A stretch of DNA of 64,000 bases, from contig JAUJMY010000004.1 in NCBI GenBank assembly GCA_030446625.1, forward strand, positions 1-64,000, read 5' to 3'. This document shows, one piece after another, positions 10,998-19,539 of the stretch. The position numbers and the translations under genes were made by a program. The notes under the pieces are model-generated. The model had not been told where the DNA came from, ran no database searches, and worked only from the letters and a program-made list of their open reading frames with translations. Positions within the stretch are counted from its first letter, which is position 1. Every line of letters starts with the position of its first letter. Source of the stretch: Gaiellaceae bacterium. Lineage in GTDB: Bacteria > Actinomycetota > Thermoleophilia > Gaiellales > Gaiellaceae.

Positions 10998-12026
10998 CTA
11001 CGCGCCGCGGCGCGCGAGGACGGCGTCGAGGAGCTTGCCGGCGCCGAACCGCACGGGGTCGTCCGCTGGGAGCCCCGTCTCGCGCTCCGCGTCCGCGACG
11101 GCGGCGCGCGCCTCACGGTCGTCGAGCAGGCGCGTGTTCAAAGCGATCGCCTCGACCCGAGCCGGCCTCGCCCGGAGCGCGATCCGCTCGTGCAGCTCGA
11201 CGAGCTCCGCGAGCGACGGGAGTGCGTGCCCCGGGTAGCCCTCGACCTCGCTGCTCCCGGCAAGGTGGCAGAGGAGGAACGCGTGCGGCGCGCTCCCGTG
11301 GACGAGCCCGAGCGTGACGCCCGAGTACGCGGGATGGACGAGCGAGCCCTGACCCTCGACGAACAGCACCTCGCCTCCGCGCCGCACGCCCTCGACGACG
11401 AGCCGCTCCGTCGCCCCCGCGAGGAAGTCGGACACGACGGCGTCGACGGCGATCCCCCAGCCCGCGATCGCGATCCCGGTCTGCCCGGTCGGGACGAACT
11501 GCGAGGCAATCCCGCGCCGCCGCGCCTCGCGGTCGAGCTCAAGCGCGACGGTCATCTTCCCGATCGCGCAGTCCGAGCCGACGGTGAGGACGATGTGCGC
11601 GCGGACGTCCAGGTTCGCGCCGCTCGGCACGTCGAGGTCGTCCGGCGGGCGACGCAGGTCCACGAGCTCGACGCCGTGCTCGCGCGCCAGCGCGACGAGC
11701 TCGGGATCGTCCGTCAGGAACTCGTGCAGCCCGCTCTCGATCGAAAGGCCGCTCGCGATGCAGCTCTTCAGGAGCTCGCGCCACACCGGCGGGAACCGCC
11801 CGCCCTGCGTGGCGACGCCGACGAGCGCGTGCGTGGGCGCAAGCGGAAGCGCCTCCTCGGGTCGCCCGACCACCGGCAGCCCGTCCTGCGTCTCCGCCGC
11901 GCGTGTCGAGTCGAGCAGCGCGACGACGTCGTCGCGCCGGTAGCGCAGGACGCCGCGCGCCGTCTTCCCGTAGTGCGGGTCGCCGGAGAAGCCCTCCGCG
12001 AGGATCAAGTACCGCTTCCTTGACAC
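10998..12026 (-). CDS. DUF1611 P-loop protein, DgcN-like (D-glutamate N-acetyltransferase family)
   Basis: About 342 aa, opening RKRYLILAEGFSGDPHYGKT, typical of DUF1611 proteins. A P-loop-like TVGSDCAIGKMTVALEL lies in the middle and EGQGSLVHPAYSGVTLGL follows. Established knowledge: a DUF1611 protein (DgcN) acetylates D-glutamate, and a partner enolase-superfamily racemase (DgcA) then converts it to the L form. The gene directly upstream here is such an enolase-superfamily protein, so the pair probably handles D-Glu or Glu-containing dipeptides from cell wall. I prefer the GTG at 12026 because family homology starts there; a GTG 7 codons upstream falls inside a short palindromic repeat. Confidence 0.8.
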   Translation of the reverse strand: MSRKRYLILAEGFSGDPHYGKTARGVLRYRRDDVVALLDSTRAAETQDGLPVVGRPEEALPLAPTHALVGVATQGGRFPPVWRELLKSCIASGLSIESGLHEFLTDDPELVALAREHGVELVDLRRPPDDLDVPSGANLDVRAHIVLTVGSDCAIGKMTVALELDREARRRGIASQFVPTGQTGIAIAGWGIAVDAVVSDFLAGATERLVVEGVRRGGEVLFVEGQGSLVHPAYSGVTLGLVHGSAPHAFLLCHLAGSSEVEGYPGHALPSLAELVELHERIALRARPARVEAIALNTRLLDDREARAAVADAERETGLPADDPVRFGAGKLLDAVLARRGA

Positions 12027-12036
12027 TTCCGTGACT

Positions 12037-12170
12037 GTGTCTGACACCGGGACGTGTCGGGCACCGGACCGCGCCGCGGCGCGCGACGACGGTCAGTACG
12101 TCCCCCGCGTGCCGATCTCGTACACGCGCCGGCACACGCCTGTGACGGTGCCGGGCACCGGGGACGTGTC
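12037..12170. repeat. Pair of short palindromic repeats (GTGTC/GGTGCC type)
   Basis: The dgcA-dgcN gap holds two related units. GTGTC-T-GACAC (12037-12047) is followed by CGGGACGTGTCGGGCACC (48-65); GGTGCC-G-GGCACC (12147-12159) is followed by GGGGACGTGTC (60-70). Both are perfect small palindromes with the same downstream word GGGACGTGTC. They look like a dispersed intergenic repeat family rather than an operator, but only one locus is visible here. Confidence 0.5.
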
Positions 12171-12190
12171 TTGCCGCGGACTCGGCGCCG

Positions 12191-13216
12191 TCAGCCGGCC
12201 ACGCGCCCGGCGGCACGGACGCCGAGGCCCGGTGCGTCCGCCGGCAGCTGGACGCCGTCGAGAAGCTCGACGCCCGGCCAGGGATCTTGCTCGAGGAGCA
12301 GGTTTCCGTCGAGGTCGACGTGGTCGCAGAGGCTCGCGAGCTGCGCCGCCGCGGAGATGCCGAGCCCGGACTCGACCATGCAGCCGAGCATCACGCCGGC
12401 GCCGAGGGCGCGTGCGGCGTGCGCCATCCGGACGGCCTCGCGGATCCCGCCGCACTTCGCGAGCTTGATGTTGATCCCGTGCGCGCGCTCCGCGCACCCC
12501 GCGACGTCCGTCAGCGTGTGGCAGTCCTCGTCCAGGTAGATCGGGAGCGGCGAGCGCGCTTTCAACTCCGCTGCGGCGGGGTCTCCCGCGGGGAGCGGCT
12601 GCTCGCAATACTCGACCCCGAGTCCGGCGAGCTGCGGGAGCGCGTCGAGCGCTTCCTCGAGCGTCCAGTACTCGTTCACGTCGACCTGGAGCGGCACGTC
12701 CGCGACGCTGCGCACCGCGCGCACGCGCTCCACGTCGAGCCCGTCGCGACCGCCGAGCTTCAGCTTCAGCCGTCGGAAGCGCCCGCGCACGCGCTCGGCG
12801 CGACGCGCCATGTCGTCGGGATCGCCGAGCCAGATCGTCCACGACGTCGGCGGGCCGCCGCGCCGCAGCCCGAGCAGGCGCCAGACGGGGAGTCCGCAGA
12901 GCTTCCCGCAGAGGTCGTGGAGCGCTGCGTCGAGGGCGGCCTTCGCGGCCTGCTCGCCCGGCCGCTCCGCCAGCCGCTCGCCGATCTGCTCGAGAGCGAA
13001 GGGGTCGTCGCCGAGCACGTCCGCGCTCGCCTCGACGAACGCGAGCGCCGATGCCGCCGACTCCGCGTACCGCTCCACCGGCGCTGCCTCGCCGAACCCG
13101 CTCACGCCGGCGTGGCGCAGCTCGACGTGGACGACCTCCGCCTCGTCCGCCGCGCTGCGCGCGATCACGAACGTCTCGGCGAGCCTCAGCGTCACGATTC
13201 GTGCAGCAACTTCCAC
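12191..13216 (-). CDS. Enolase-superfamily epimerase (L-Ala-D/L-Glu epimerase or DgcA-like)
   Basis: A 341-aa member of the muconate-lactonizing subgroup. Catalytic residues are in place: KLKLGG (two Lys), DVNEYW, EYCEQPL and DEDCHT as the three Mg ligands, and INIKLAKCGG with the opposing Lys. HVDLDGN near the end supplies the DxD word typical of dipeptide epimerases. Substrate is either L-Ala-D/L-Glu from muropeptides or N-acetyl-D-Glu if it works with the adjacent DUF1611 protein. The GTG at 13216 follows TACGAT (13223-13228) by 6 bases, so it is likely leaderless; no RBS is present. Probable first gene of a three-gene transcript. Confidence 0.85.
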   Translation of the reverse strand: MEVAARIVTLRLAETFVIARSAADEAEVVHVELRHAGVSGFGEAAPVERYAESAASALAFVEASADVLGDDPFALEQIGERLAERPGEQAAKAALDAALHDLCGKLCGLPVWRLLGLRRGGPPTSWTIWLGDPDDMARRAERVRGRFRRLKLKLGGRDGLDVERVRAVRSVADVPLQVDVNEYWTLEEALDALPQLAGLGVEYCEQPLPAGDPAAAELKARSPLPIYLDEDCHTLTDVAGCAERAHGINIKLAKCGGIREAVRMAHAARALGAGVMLGCMVESGLGISAAAQLASLCDHVDLDGNLLLEQDPWPGVELLDGVQLPADAPGLGVRAAGRVAG

Positions 13217-13307
13217 GCGGCGATCGTACGCAGACCTTGCGTTCTCTCGCGAAAGCTCATACGCTCCCCCGCGAATCCGGTTCGCACTTGACGGAGGACG
13301 GAACGCT

Positions 13308-14297
13308 TTGAACGGGGTCTCGAAGCGGCGTTGCATGCGCGCCGCGCTCTTGGTACTCGTCTTCGCGGCCGTGACGGGCATGTCCGTTTCGCCCGCCGCG
13401 GCACACAGCGGCCACAAGGCCAAGAAGGTTTCGGCGTCGGCCTACTGCGGGCTCAAGACGCCCGCGGCGTTCGATTCGCTGCGTCAGCTCACGAACGTCG
13501 GCTCGTTCGCCCGTGGTGACGTGGCGCGCGAGCCCGACTCGACGGAGACGGCGGAAGACGTGCCCGCGTCGGCCAAGGGCAAGGGCGGCGGGAAGAGCTT
13601 CCGCGCGACCGTCGAGACGTGGGTGCACGTCGTCAGTGACGGCCAGATCGGGAACGTCTCGGACAAGGCGATCACCGACCAGATCGACGTCATGAACGCC
13701 GGGTACGGCGGGTTCGAAGGCGGCGTCGCGACGGGCTTCAAGTTCAAGCTCGTCGGCATCACGCGCACCGACAACGCCGCGTGGCACTACGCGAACTACG
13801 GGAGCCCCGAGGAGCGCGCGATGAAAACGGCGCTCCACCGCGGCGACGCGAGCACGCTGAACATGTACCTGAACACGGCGGGGCCGTATCTCGGCTGGGC
13901 GACGTTCCCGTCCTCGTACAAGACGCACCCGCACATGGACGGGCTCGTCGTCGACTGGGAGTCGATGCTCGGGACCTCGACGCGCTACGCCGGGAAGTAC
14001 GACCTCGGCAAGACGGCGACGCACGAGGTCGGGCACTGGTTCGGCCTGTACCACGTGTTCCAGGGCGGCTGCAACTACTGGGGCGACTACGTCGATGACA
14101 CCCCGGCGCAGTGGACCGCGACGTACGGCTGCCCCGAGGGCCAGGACAGCTGCTCGAAGCCCGGGATCGACTCGATCCACAACTACATGGACTACTCGTT
14201 CGACTCCTGTTACAACCAGTTCACTGCGGGGCAGGCTGCGCGCCAGCAGGACCAGTGGCTGTACTTCCGCGCGGATGGAGGCAGCACAGTCCGGTAG
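13308..14297 (+). CDS. Secreted zinc metalloprotease, M43 (pappalysin/ulilysin-like)
   Basis: The protein has a signal peptide (KRRCMRAALLVLVF, cleaved near SPAAA-H) and a catalytic HEVGHWFGLYH (about residues 239-249), the extended HExxHxxGxxH zinc site. It is followed by Cys-rich CNYWGDYVDDTP and a Met-turn NYMDYSFDSC, which together are the M43 pattern. Expected to be exported and calcium-stabilised. A GGAGG at 13293-13297 sits 10 bases before the TTG at 13308, which I take as the start. The alternative ATG at 13335 would give a shorter signal peptide that could also work. It is transcribed divergently from the epimerase gene. Confidence 0.88.
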   Translation: MNGVSKRRCMRAALLVLVFAAVTGMSVSPAAAHSGHKAKKVSASAYCGLKTPAAFDSLRQLTNVGSFARGDVAREPDSTETAEDVPASAKGKGGGKSFRATVETWVHVVSDGQIGNVSDKAITDQIDVMNAGYGGFEGGVATGFKFKLVGITRTDNAAWHYANYGSPEERAMKTALHRGDASTLNMYLNTAGPYLGWATFPSSYKTHPHMDGLVVDWESMLGTSTRYAGKYDLGKTATHEVGHWFGLYHVFQGGCNYWGDYVDDTPAQWTATYGCPEGQDSCSKPGIDSIHNYMDYSFDSCYNQFTAGQAARQQDQWLYFRADGGSTVR

Positions 14298-14327
14298 TCG
14301 GACCGCCGACCGAGCGTACGCAATCGC

Positions 14328-14355
14328 AACGGGCCGGCCTCAGCGCCGGCCCGTT
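14328..14355 (+). terminator. GC-rich hairpin after protease gene
   Basis: AACGGGCCGGC (14328-14338) pairs perfectly with GCCGGCCCGTT (14345-14355) across a 6-base loop. It lies between the protease stop and tRNA-Arg. There is no T-run, as is common in GC-rich actinobacteria. Confidence 0.65.
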
Positions 14356-14384
14356 CGCGTTCCGGCGCTAGACTTCCCGGTCCC

Positions 14385-14457
14385 GCGCCTGTAGCTCAGG
14401 GGATAGAGCGTGCGCCTCCGGAGCGCAAGGTCGCAGGTTCGAATCCTGCCAGGCGCA
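14385..14457 (+). tRNA. tRNA-Arg (anticodon CCG)
   Basis: Full cloverleaf of 73 bases. The acceptor stem GCGCCTG/CAGGCGC with discriminator A, the D-arm GTAGCTCAGGGGATAGAGC, the anticodon loop CTCCGGA (anticodon CCG, reading CGG) and the T-arm GCAGGTTCGAATCCTGC are all present. CCA is not encoded. Confidence 0.95.
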
Positions 14458-14481
14458 TCCGCAACGACCTCGGAGGTTCCG

Positions 14482-15150
14482 ATGCCACGGTCGCGCTCGC
14501 TTCTCGCCCTGATCGTCGTCCTCGCCGTCGCAGCCGCGGGCGGCGTCGCCTTCGCCCACGGGCACGCCACGGCGCCGAAGGCGAAGCGTGATGCCGCCGG
14601 CCCCGTTTCGGTGGCCGCGCGCTACATCGGCGTCACGCCGCGGACGCTCCTCGGCGAGCTGCGGACCGGGAAGTCGCTGGCGCAGGTCGCGACTGCGCGA
14701 GGCAAGTCCGTGGAGGGCTTGAAGCAGGCGCTCGTCACGGCGCTCCGCACCCGGATCGACGCCCGCGTCGCGGCCGGAAGACTCTCGGCGGAGCGCGCCG
14801 CCCGGCTGCGCGAGCGCGCGCCGGAGCGGATCGAGCGGCTCGTGAACGCGACGCGGCTCGCGCGGCACCGCACCCACGCGCGCGGCGGGATCCTCCTCGC
14901 CGCCGCTCGGTACATCGGGCTCGCGCCGCGCGAGCTCTTCGCGGAGCTTCGGGCGGGGCGCTCGCTCGCGGACGTCGCGACGGCGCGCGGCAGATCCCTC
15001 GAGGGGTTGAAGCAGGTGGTGCTCGAAGCGCTGCGGACCCGCGTCACGGCGGCCGTCGCGGCCGGCCGGCTGACGCAGGAGCGAGCCGACCGCATGGTCG
15101 CGCGCGCGCCGGCGCACGTCGACCGGCTCGTCACCCGCGAGCGCCGCTAG
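14482..15150 (+). CDS. Secreted protein with two copies of a 75-residue helical repeat
   Basis: 222 aa, with GGAGG (14472-14476) before the ATG. A signal peptide (residues 1-27, ending VAFAHG) is followed by two repeats. Repeat 1 contains ARYIGVTPRTLLGELRTGKS and repeat 2 ARYIGLAPRELFAELRAGRS. Each continues LA-VATARGKSVEGLKQ-like, then an RIDARVAAGRLS-like stretch and a final ERIERLVN-like helix. Similar repeats occur in many Gram-positive exported proteins of unknown function. The alternating short helices and Arg-rich surface suggest binding to an acidic or polymeric partner, which is inference. The gene follows tRNA-Arg by 24 bases. Confidence 0.75.
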   Translation: MPRSRSLLALIVVLAVAAAGGVAFAHGHATAPKAKRDAAGPVSVAARYIGVTPRTLLGELRTGKSLAQVATARGKSVEGLKQALVTALRTRIDARVAAGRLSAERAARLRERAPERIERLVNATRLARHRTHARGGILLAAARYIGLAPRELFAELRAGRSLADVATARGRSLEGLKQVVLEALRTRVTAAVAAGRLTQERADRMVARAPAHVDRLVTRERR

Positions 15151-15193
15151 CGACACCTCCGGCGCCCGAGCGGGCGGCGGCTAGCGTGCGGCG

Positions 15194-16462
15194 GTGCGCC
15201 CGCTCGCGGCCTACCTGCGCTCGCTGAACCCCGACCTGCCGCGCGTGGTCTGGGTGATGCAGGCGGGCGGGCTCGCGAACGCCTTCGGGAACGGGGTCGT
15301 GCTCCCGTTCCTGATCATCTACCTGCACAACGCGCGCGGGCTCTCGCTCGGCATGGCCGGGCTCGTCGTCGCGGCGAACGCCGCCGCCGGCCTCGTCTCC
15401 GGCCCCTTCGCCGGCGCGCTCGCCGACCGCGTCGGCCCCCGCCGCGTGCTCTTCACCGCGCTCGTCCTCCAGGGCGCGTCGGTCGCGACCTTCCCGCTGA
15501 TCCGCGAGACGTGGCACGCCTTCGCTCTCAACCTGCTGATGGGGACGGCGAGCGGCGCGTTCTGGCCCAGCCAGTCGAGCCTGCTCACCGCGCTGACGCC
15601 GCACGACCGCCGGCCAGCCGCGTTCGCGCAGCAGCGCGTGACGATGAACCTCGGCATCGCGCTCGGCAGCCTCGTGGGCGGCCTGATCGCGGGTACGTCC
15701 GGCGCGGGCGGCTTCACGACCCTCTTCCTCGTCGACGCCGTCACCTTCCTCGCGTTCGCGGCCGTCCTGCTCCGGATCCCGTCTCCCCCGCGCGCAGCCG
15801 CGCACGCGGAGCTCCGCGGCACGTACGCGGACGTCCTGCGCGATCGGGCGTTCGTGCGCTTCACCCTCCTCAACGCGGTCCTGATCACGGCCGCGATCGC
15901 GCCCCTCGTCGAGCTCTTCCCGCCGTTCGCGAAGAACGAGGCCGGAGTCTCGGAGCGCGCGATCGGCGTGCTCTTCTTCCTCAACACGCTCGTGATCGTC
16001 GTCGCGCAGCTCCCGGTCGCGAAGCTGCAGGAAGGCAAGCGGCGCATGCCCGCGATGGCGATCACCGGCCTGCTGTGGGCCGTCGCGTGGCTCGTCGTGC
16101 TCGCCGGGGGCGCGTGGCTCGGCGGGACGAACGCGGCACTCGCGTTCGCCGCCGGGCTCGTCCTCTTCTCGGCAGGGCAGTGCCTGCACGGCGCCGTCCA
16201 GGGGCCGCTCGTCGCCGGGCTCGCGCCGCCGGCCCTCGTCGGGCGCTACATGGCGCTGCTGAGCCTGACGTGGCAGCTCGGGTTCGTCGTCGGACCGGCC
16301 GGCGGCGGCTTCCTGCTCCAGCACGAGCCGCTCGCGCTCTGGGCGGTCGCGGCTGCGATCTGCGTCGGCGCGGCGGCGTACGCGCTCGCGCTCGAGCGCA
16401 GGCTCCCGCACGAAGTCCTGCGGACGCCGGTGCGCACGCAGCCCGCTCTCGCAGAGGGCTAG
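15194..16462 (+). CDS. MFS transporter
   Basis: 422 aa with about 12 hydrophobic helices. The MFS signature between helices 2 and 3 is GALADRVGPRRVL, and the second-half equivalent is degenerate (VAKLQEGKRRMP). It resembles drug/solute exporters of the MdtH type; the substrate cannot be read from sequence. The GTG at 15194 lies 6 bases after TAGCGT (15182-15187), a leaderless arrangement, 43 bases after the upstream repeat-protein gene. Confidence 0.85.
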   Translation: MRPLAAYLRSLNPDLPRVVWVMQAGGLANAFGNGVVLPFLIIYLHNARGLSLGMAGLVVAANAAAGLVSGPFAGALADRVGPRRVLFTALVLQGASVATFPLIRETWHAFALNLLMGTASGAFWPSQSSLLTALTPHDRRPAAFAQQRVTMNLGIALGSLVGGLIAGTSGAGGFTTLFLVDAVTFLAFAAVLLRIPSPPRAAAHAELRGTYADVLRDRAFVRFTLLNAVLITAAIAPLVELFPPFAKNEAGVSERAIGVLFFLNTLVIVVAQLPVAKLQEGKRRMPAMAITGLLWAVAWLVVLAGGAWLGGTNAALAFAAGLVLFSAGQCLHGAVQGPLVAGLAPPALVGRYMALLSLTWQLGFVVGPAGGGFLLQHEPLALWAVAAAICVGAAAYALALERRLPHEVLRTPVRTQPALAEG

Positions 16463-16529
16463 GGGCAAGGCATTCCGGGTACCATGGCGAACCTGATGGC
16501 GACCGCGATGGACGACCCGCTCAGTACCG

Positions 16530-17516
16530 ATGCCCAGCCTGCCCCGCATCAAGCGGCCGGGTCGCCGCGCCGTCTCCGGCGAGGTCCTGACGCGGCCTGA
16601 GCCGCGGCTCGACGAGCTCAGCCACAACAGTCTCACCTGGGTGCACCTCGACGCGCTCGACGCGCAGGCGGCAGCACGCCTCGCCGAGCGCTTCGGCTGG
16701 CACGAGCTCGACCTCGAGGACGTGCTGTCGAAGCGCCAGCGGCCGAAGATCGACGACTACCCCGAGTACCTCTTCGCCGTCCTCCACTTCCCCTGGTACG
16801 ACAAGACGATCCAGCGGCTGAACGCGGGCGAGCTCGACCTCTTCCTCGGGCCGGACTACCTCGTCACGCTCCCCAACGTCGAGCTGCTGCCGGTGTCCCG
16901 CCTCTTCGCGCGCTGCCGCGAGGACGAGGAGTTGCGCGAGGACCTCTTCGGAAAGGGCTCTGCGTACCTGCTCTACCACGTCCTCGACGACCTCTTCGAC
17001 TACTGCTTCCCGATCCTCGACAAGATCGGCCACAAGCTCGACCGGATCGAGGACGAGATGTTCGAGGGCCGCTCCGAGGAGGTCGTCCGCGACATCTCGA
17101 ACGTGAAGCAGGAGATCATCTCGTACCGCAAGATCATCAAGCCGGAGCGCTCGACGCTGAGGCTGCTCGAGCGCTACGCGGGGCGGTATCTGCCGGAGGC
17201 GCTCGAGGACTACTACGACGACATCGTCGACGCGGCCGAGCGGATCTGGGATCTCCTGGACAACTACAAGGAGGTCGTCGAGGCGCTCGAGGACACGAAC
17301 GAGTCGGTGATCTCGCACAAGCAGAACGACGTCCTGCGCGTGCTGACCGTCTTCAGCGCCGTGCTCCTGCCCTTGACGCTGCTCGCGAGCATCTTCGGCA
17401 TGAACGTCGCCTTCCCGGGCGAAGGCACGCCAGCCGCGTTCTGGGCGATCGTGGGCGCGTTGCTGGTCACGTTCTCGGGGCTCGTCGCGTTCTTCCGCTA
17501 CAAGCGCTGGATCTGA
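16530..17516 (+). CDS. corA: CorA-family magnesium/cobalt channel
   Basis: 328 aa. A large cytoplasmic alpha/beta domain and long helices (DKIGHKLDRIEDEMFEG, NVKQEIISYRKIIKPERSTL) precede two C-terminal membrane helices. The channel signature GMN occurs in SIFGMNVAF (about residues 289-291), so this is a canonical Mg2+ uptake pentamer subunit. The C terminus FRYKRWI is the usual basic end. No clear RBS; ATG at 16530 gives the expected length. A second CorA paralogue lies 2 kb downstream. Confidence 0.92.
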   Translation: MPSLPRIKRPGRRAVSGEVLTRPEPRLDELSHNSLTWVHLDALDAQAAARLAERFGWHELDLEDVLSKRQRPKIDDYPEYLFAVLHFPWYDKTIQRLNAGELDLFLGPDYLVTLPNVELLPVSRLFARCREDEELREDLFGKGSAYLLYHVLDDLFDYCFPILDKIGHKLDRIEDEMFEGRSEEVVRDISNVKQEIISYRKIIKPERSTLRLLERYAGRYLPEALEDYYDDIVDAAERIWDLLDNYKEVVEALEDTNESVISHKQNDVLRVLTVFSAVLLPLTLLASIFGMNVAFPGEGTPAAFWAIVGALLVTFSGLVAFFRYKRWI

Positions 17517-17519
17517 GCG

Positions 17520-17549
17520 AGACCGCGTAACTGCCGCGTCTCGCGGTCT
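17520..17549 (+). terminator. Hairpin after corA
   Basis: AGACCGCG (17520-17527) pairs with CGCGGTCT (17542-17549), 4 bases beyond the corA stop, followed by GTTTG. The loop is 14 bases. Confidence 0.6.
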
Positions 17550-17735
17550 GTTTGTACCGTCGTCTTGTACCGCCGCCCCGCAGCACCGTAAGGTTGCGGG
17601 ACGGCATGAGCAAAGACGAGATCCGCTACGTGGCGTTCTTCATCGACAGTCGCTCGCGAGCCAAATAACCCGTTCACGACGACGAACCCCGACGAGGCCG
17701 CGCGGGAGAGCGACCGGCCGTACCGGCAATGACCC

Positions 17736-17923
17736 GTGTCTGACGACGACGAGTTAATCGCCAGCGCGGCGGACGTCGCGCTGGGGCGCCTGCGCTGCTC
17801 CGAGTGCGGTCGGCCGTCGCACGGAAAGGCGGACGGGTGGCGCGCGTATCTCACGGCCGACGAGCCGCCGGGGGGTCGGGGTGTTCTGCTCCGAGTGCTG
17901 AGCGCGAGTTCGGCGACGACTGA
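17736..17923 (+). pseudogene. Small zinc-ribbon protein, two frameshifts
   Basis: The GTG at 17736 begins an acidic stretch followed by LRCSECGRPSHGKADGWRAY. After one surplus base in a G-run near 17870 the next frame gives VGVFCSEC, and after a second shift near 17899 it gives AEREFGDD and a TGA at 17921. The combined product, with CxxC, CxxC and the end EREFG, matches another broken gene at 51290-51458. Function unknown; zinc binding is inferred from the paired Cys motifs. The gene sits in a decayed patch beside an IS481 remnant. Confidence 0.5.
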
Positions 17924-17971
17924 GGCGACGAGCGATCCCGCTTCAGCCCATCACGCTAAAGTCGCTGCGCT

Positions 17972-18523
17972 GTGGCGATCGGCAAGCTGCGCAGCTTCGT
18001 GATCGACGTCGAAGACCTCGAGGTCGGCGGCGCGTTTTGGTCCGAGGTGACGGGAATTCCACGGCTCTCACTGCCTGCGATCGCGTCCGGCTGGACCGAG
18101 CACGCTTATCTCGGCTACCAGGACGAGAAGACCTGGAAGCACGAGATCATCCTCCACCGTGTCCCGACCGCGAAGAGGTCGGACCCAGGCGCAGTCGACG
18201 TGGCCCGGCGGCTCGATCCCGCCGCTAACCGCGCACACATCGACGTCACTGTCGAAGACATCGACGCGGCAATCGCCCAGATCGAAAGGATCGGCGGCCG
18301 ACTGAAGTACCCGCCAACGGTGTACCCCGTGCCACACGCGTACGAAGGCGCTCGGCCACTGATTGATTGGGCGGTGATGCAGGACCCGTTCGGCAACGAG
18401 TTCTGCCTCGTCCGCGGGCTCGCCGCCACCGAGCGCGAGGCCCTGGAGGTCGCGGCGGAGCAGGGCCCTGCCGCGGACGCACACTGGCGCGCCGTCGCCC
18501 GCGCCGCACGATACGGCGACTGA
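17972..18523 (+). CDS. VOC (glyoxalase/bleomycin-resistance fold) protein
   Basis: 183 aa with two vicinal-oxygen-chelate half-domains. The first runs from SFVIDVEDLEVGGAFWSEV to EIILHRVP; the second runs from RAHIDVTVEDIDAAIAQIER to AVMQDPFGNEFCLVRG, with the typical DPxGNxF end. A C-terminal tail of about 30 residues is Ala/Glu-rich. The family includes dioxygenases, isomerases and antibiotic-binding proteins; this one is not assignable further. GTG start at 17972; TAAAGT lies 9 bases upstream. It appears intact although its neighbours are decayed. Confidence 0.75.
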   Translation: MAIGKLRSFVIDVEDLEVGGAFWSEVTGIPRLSLPAIASGWTEHAYLGYQDEKTWKHEIILHRVPTAKRSDPGAVDVARRLDPAANRAHIDVTVEDIDAAIAQIERIGGRLKYPPTVYPVPHAYEGARPLIDWAVMQDPFGNEFCLVRGLAATEREALEVAAEQGPAADAHWRAVARAARYGD

Positions 18524-18668
18524 CGATTCCCCCCGCCGTATCTTCCCGAACGACGAGGAGGTGCGAGCGCCCCTGCGCCGTCTGCTGAGACGGGTCAAGC
18601 CGACGCTCCTGCGCCCGATGTCGTAACCCCGGCCGTAACTTTCGCTCGCGTGCTCGCGCCGTGTCACG
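18524..18668. other. Gene-free stretch with coding debris
   Basis: On the plus strand one frame reads RRIFPNDEEVRAPLRRLLRR and ends at a TAA at 18624-18626, without a start codon or recognisable family. It looks like the tail of a lost gene. No promoter or hairpin stands out. Confidence 0.35.
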
Positions 18669-19251
18669 ACGATCACGCGTCAGCGGCTGAGCGTCACCTT
18701 CTGCCTGCGACACGAGCGTGAGCGACCCGGCGAGCTGCTGCACCTCGACACGAAGAGGCTGGGGCGCTTCTGGGAGCCCGGCAAGCGCGTCCTCGGCGCA
18801 CAGGCAGGCAGGCCGCAGCGCAACCGACGCATCGGCTGGCAGCACTTGCACGTCGCGATCGACGACCACTCGCGGCTCGCCTACGCGGAGCTCCTGCCCG
18901 GCCAGGACGCCGAGAGCTGCGTCCGCTTCCTCGAGCGGGCGACGGCCTGGTACCGCGCCCACGGCGTCGAGATCGAGCGCGTGCTCACTGGAGAAGGCGA
19001 AGGCCTACCACTCGCGCGCGCCTGGCTCGACGCGACCGCGTGGCTTCAGCTCGAGCGCCGCTACACCCGCATCTACCAAGCCAGGCACGAACGGCAAGGC
19101 GGAGCGCTTCATCCAGACGCTGCTCGCCGAGTGGGCGTACGCGCGCAGCTATCCATCGAGCACGGCGCGTGCCCGCGCGCTCGCCGGCTACCTACGCTGG
19201 TACAACAGACGCCGTCCGCACAGCCTCGCTGCGAGCGCGGCCGCCGACTAG
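18669..19251 (+). mobile_element. IS481-family transposase remnant
   Basis: The DDE core of an IS481-type integrase/transposase survives without its N-terminal helix-turn-helix. ELLHLDTKRLGRF holds the first Asp, HVAIDDHSRLAYAELLPG the second, and PGTNGKAERFIQTLLAEWAY the Glu; the end is RWYNRRRPHSLAASAAAD. At least three frameshifts break it: after ERVLT (about 18990), after KAYHSRA (about 19020) and after RRYTRIYQ (about 19080). No terminal inverted repeats or target duplication were found. The element is dead. Confidence 0.85.
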
Positions 19252-19314
19252 CCGTGTCTCACATCTCTGTGGTCACGACAGCTAGCTAGGCGCGCTCTCG
19301 CCGAACGCGTGGCG

Positions 19315-19539
19315 TTACGGCCCGGCGGAAGCCTGAGCTAGCGCAAGAGCGGCTCCACGCTCGTCTTCGGCAGGAGGTTCGCCCGCCGCAGACCGCACGT
19401 CCGTCACCGGGGTCCACCGCCGGTCGCCGGTCGAGGGATCGGCCAGCTCGACCCGCGCCGGTACGACGCCCATCGGGGTGAGTCCGACCACCGCGTGGCA
19501 GCTATCGCCGTAGATGACGTTGTCGCCGATGGAGAACAT
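19315..19539 (-). CDS. Hypothetical small protein
   Basis: 74 aa beginning MFSIGDNVIYGDSCHAVVGL. The N-terminal 45 residues look like a compact beta-rich domain that could be real (VVPARVELADPSTGDRRW), followed by an Ala/Glu tail. No RBS or -10 is evident and no family is recognised. It lies in the decayed patch, convergent with the IS481 remnant. It may be a true small gene or chance coding. Confidence 0.4.
   Translation of the reverse strand: MFSIGDNVIYGDSCHAVVGLTPMGVVPARVELADPSTGDRRWTPVTDVRSAAGEPPAEDERGAALALAQASAGP

Noticed and set aside
16483..16530. ATG at 16483 as an earlier corA start or small ORF
   Set aside because: It is out of frame with corA and yields a 38-residue low-complexity peptide.
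17498..17854. Minus-strand 118-codon frame downstream of corA
   Set aside because: It crosses the corA terminator, has no RBS or domain, and is antisense to the zinc-ribbon pseudogene.
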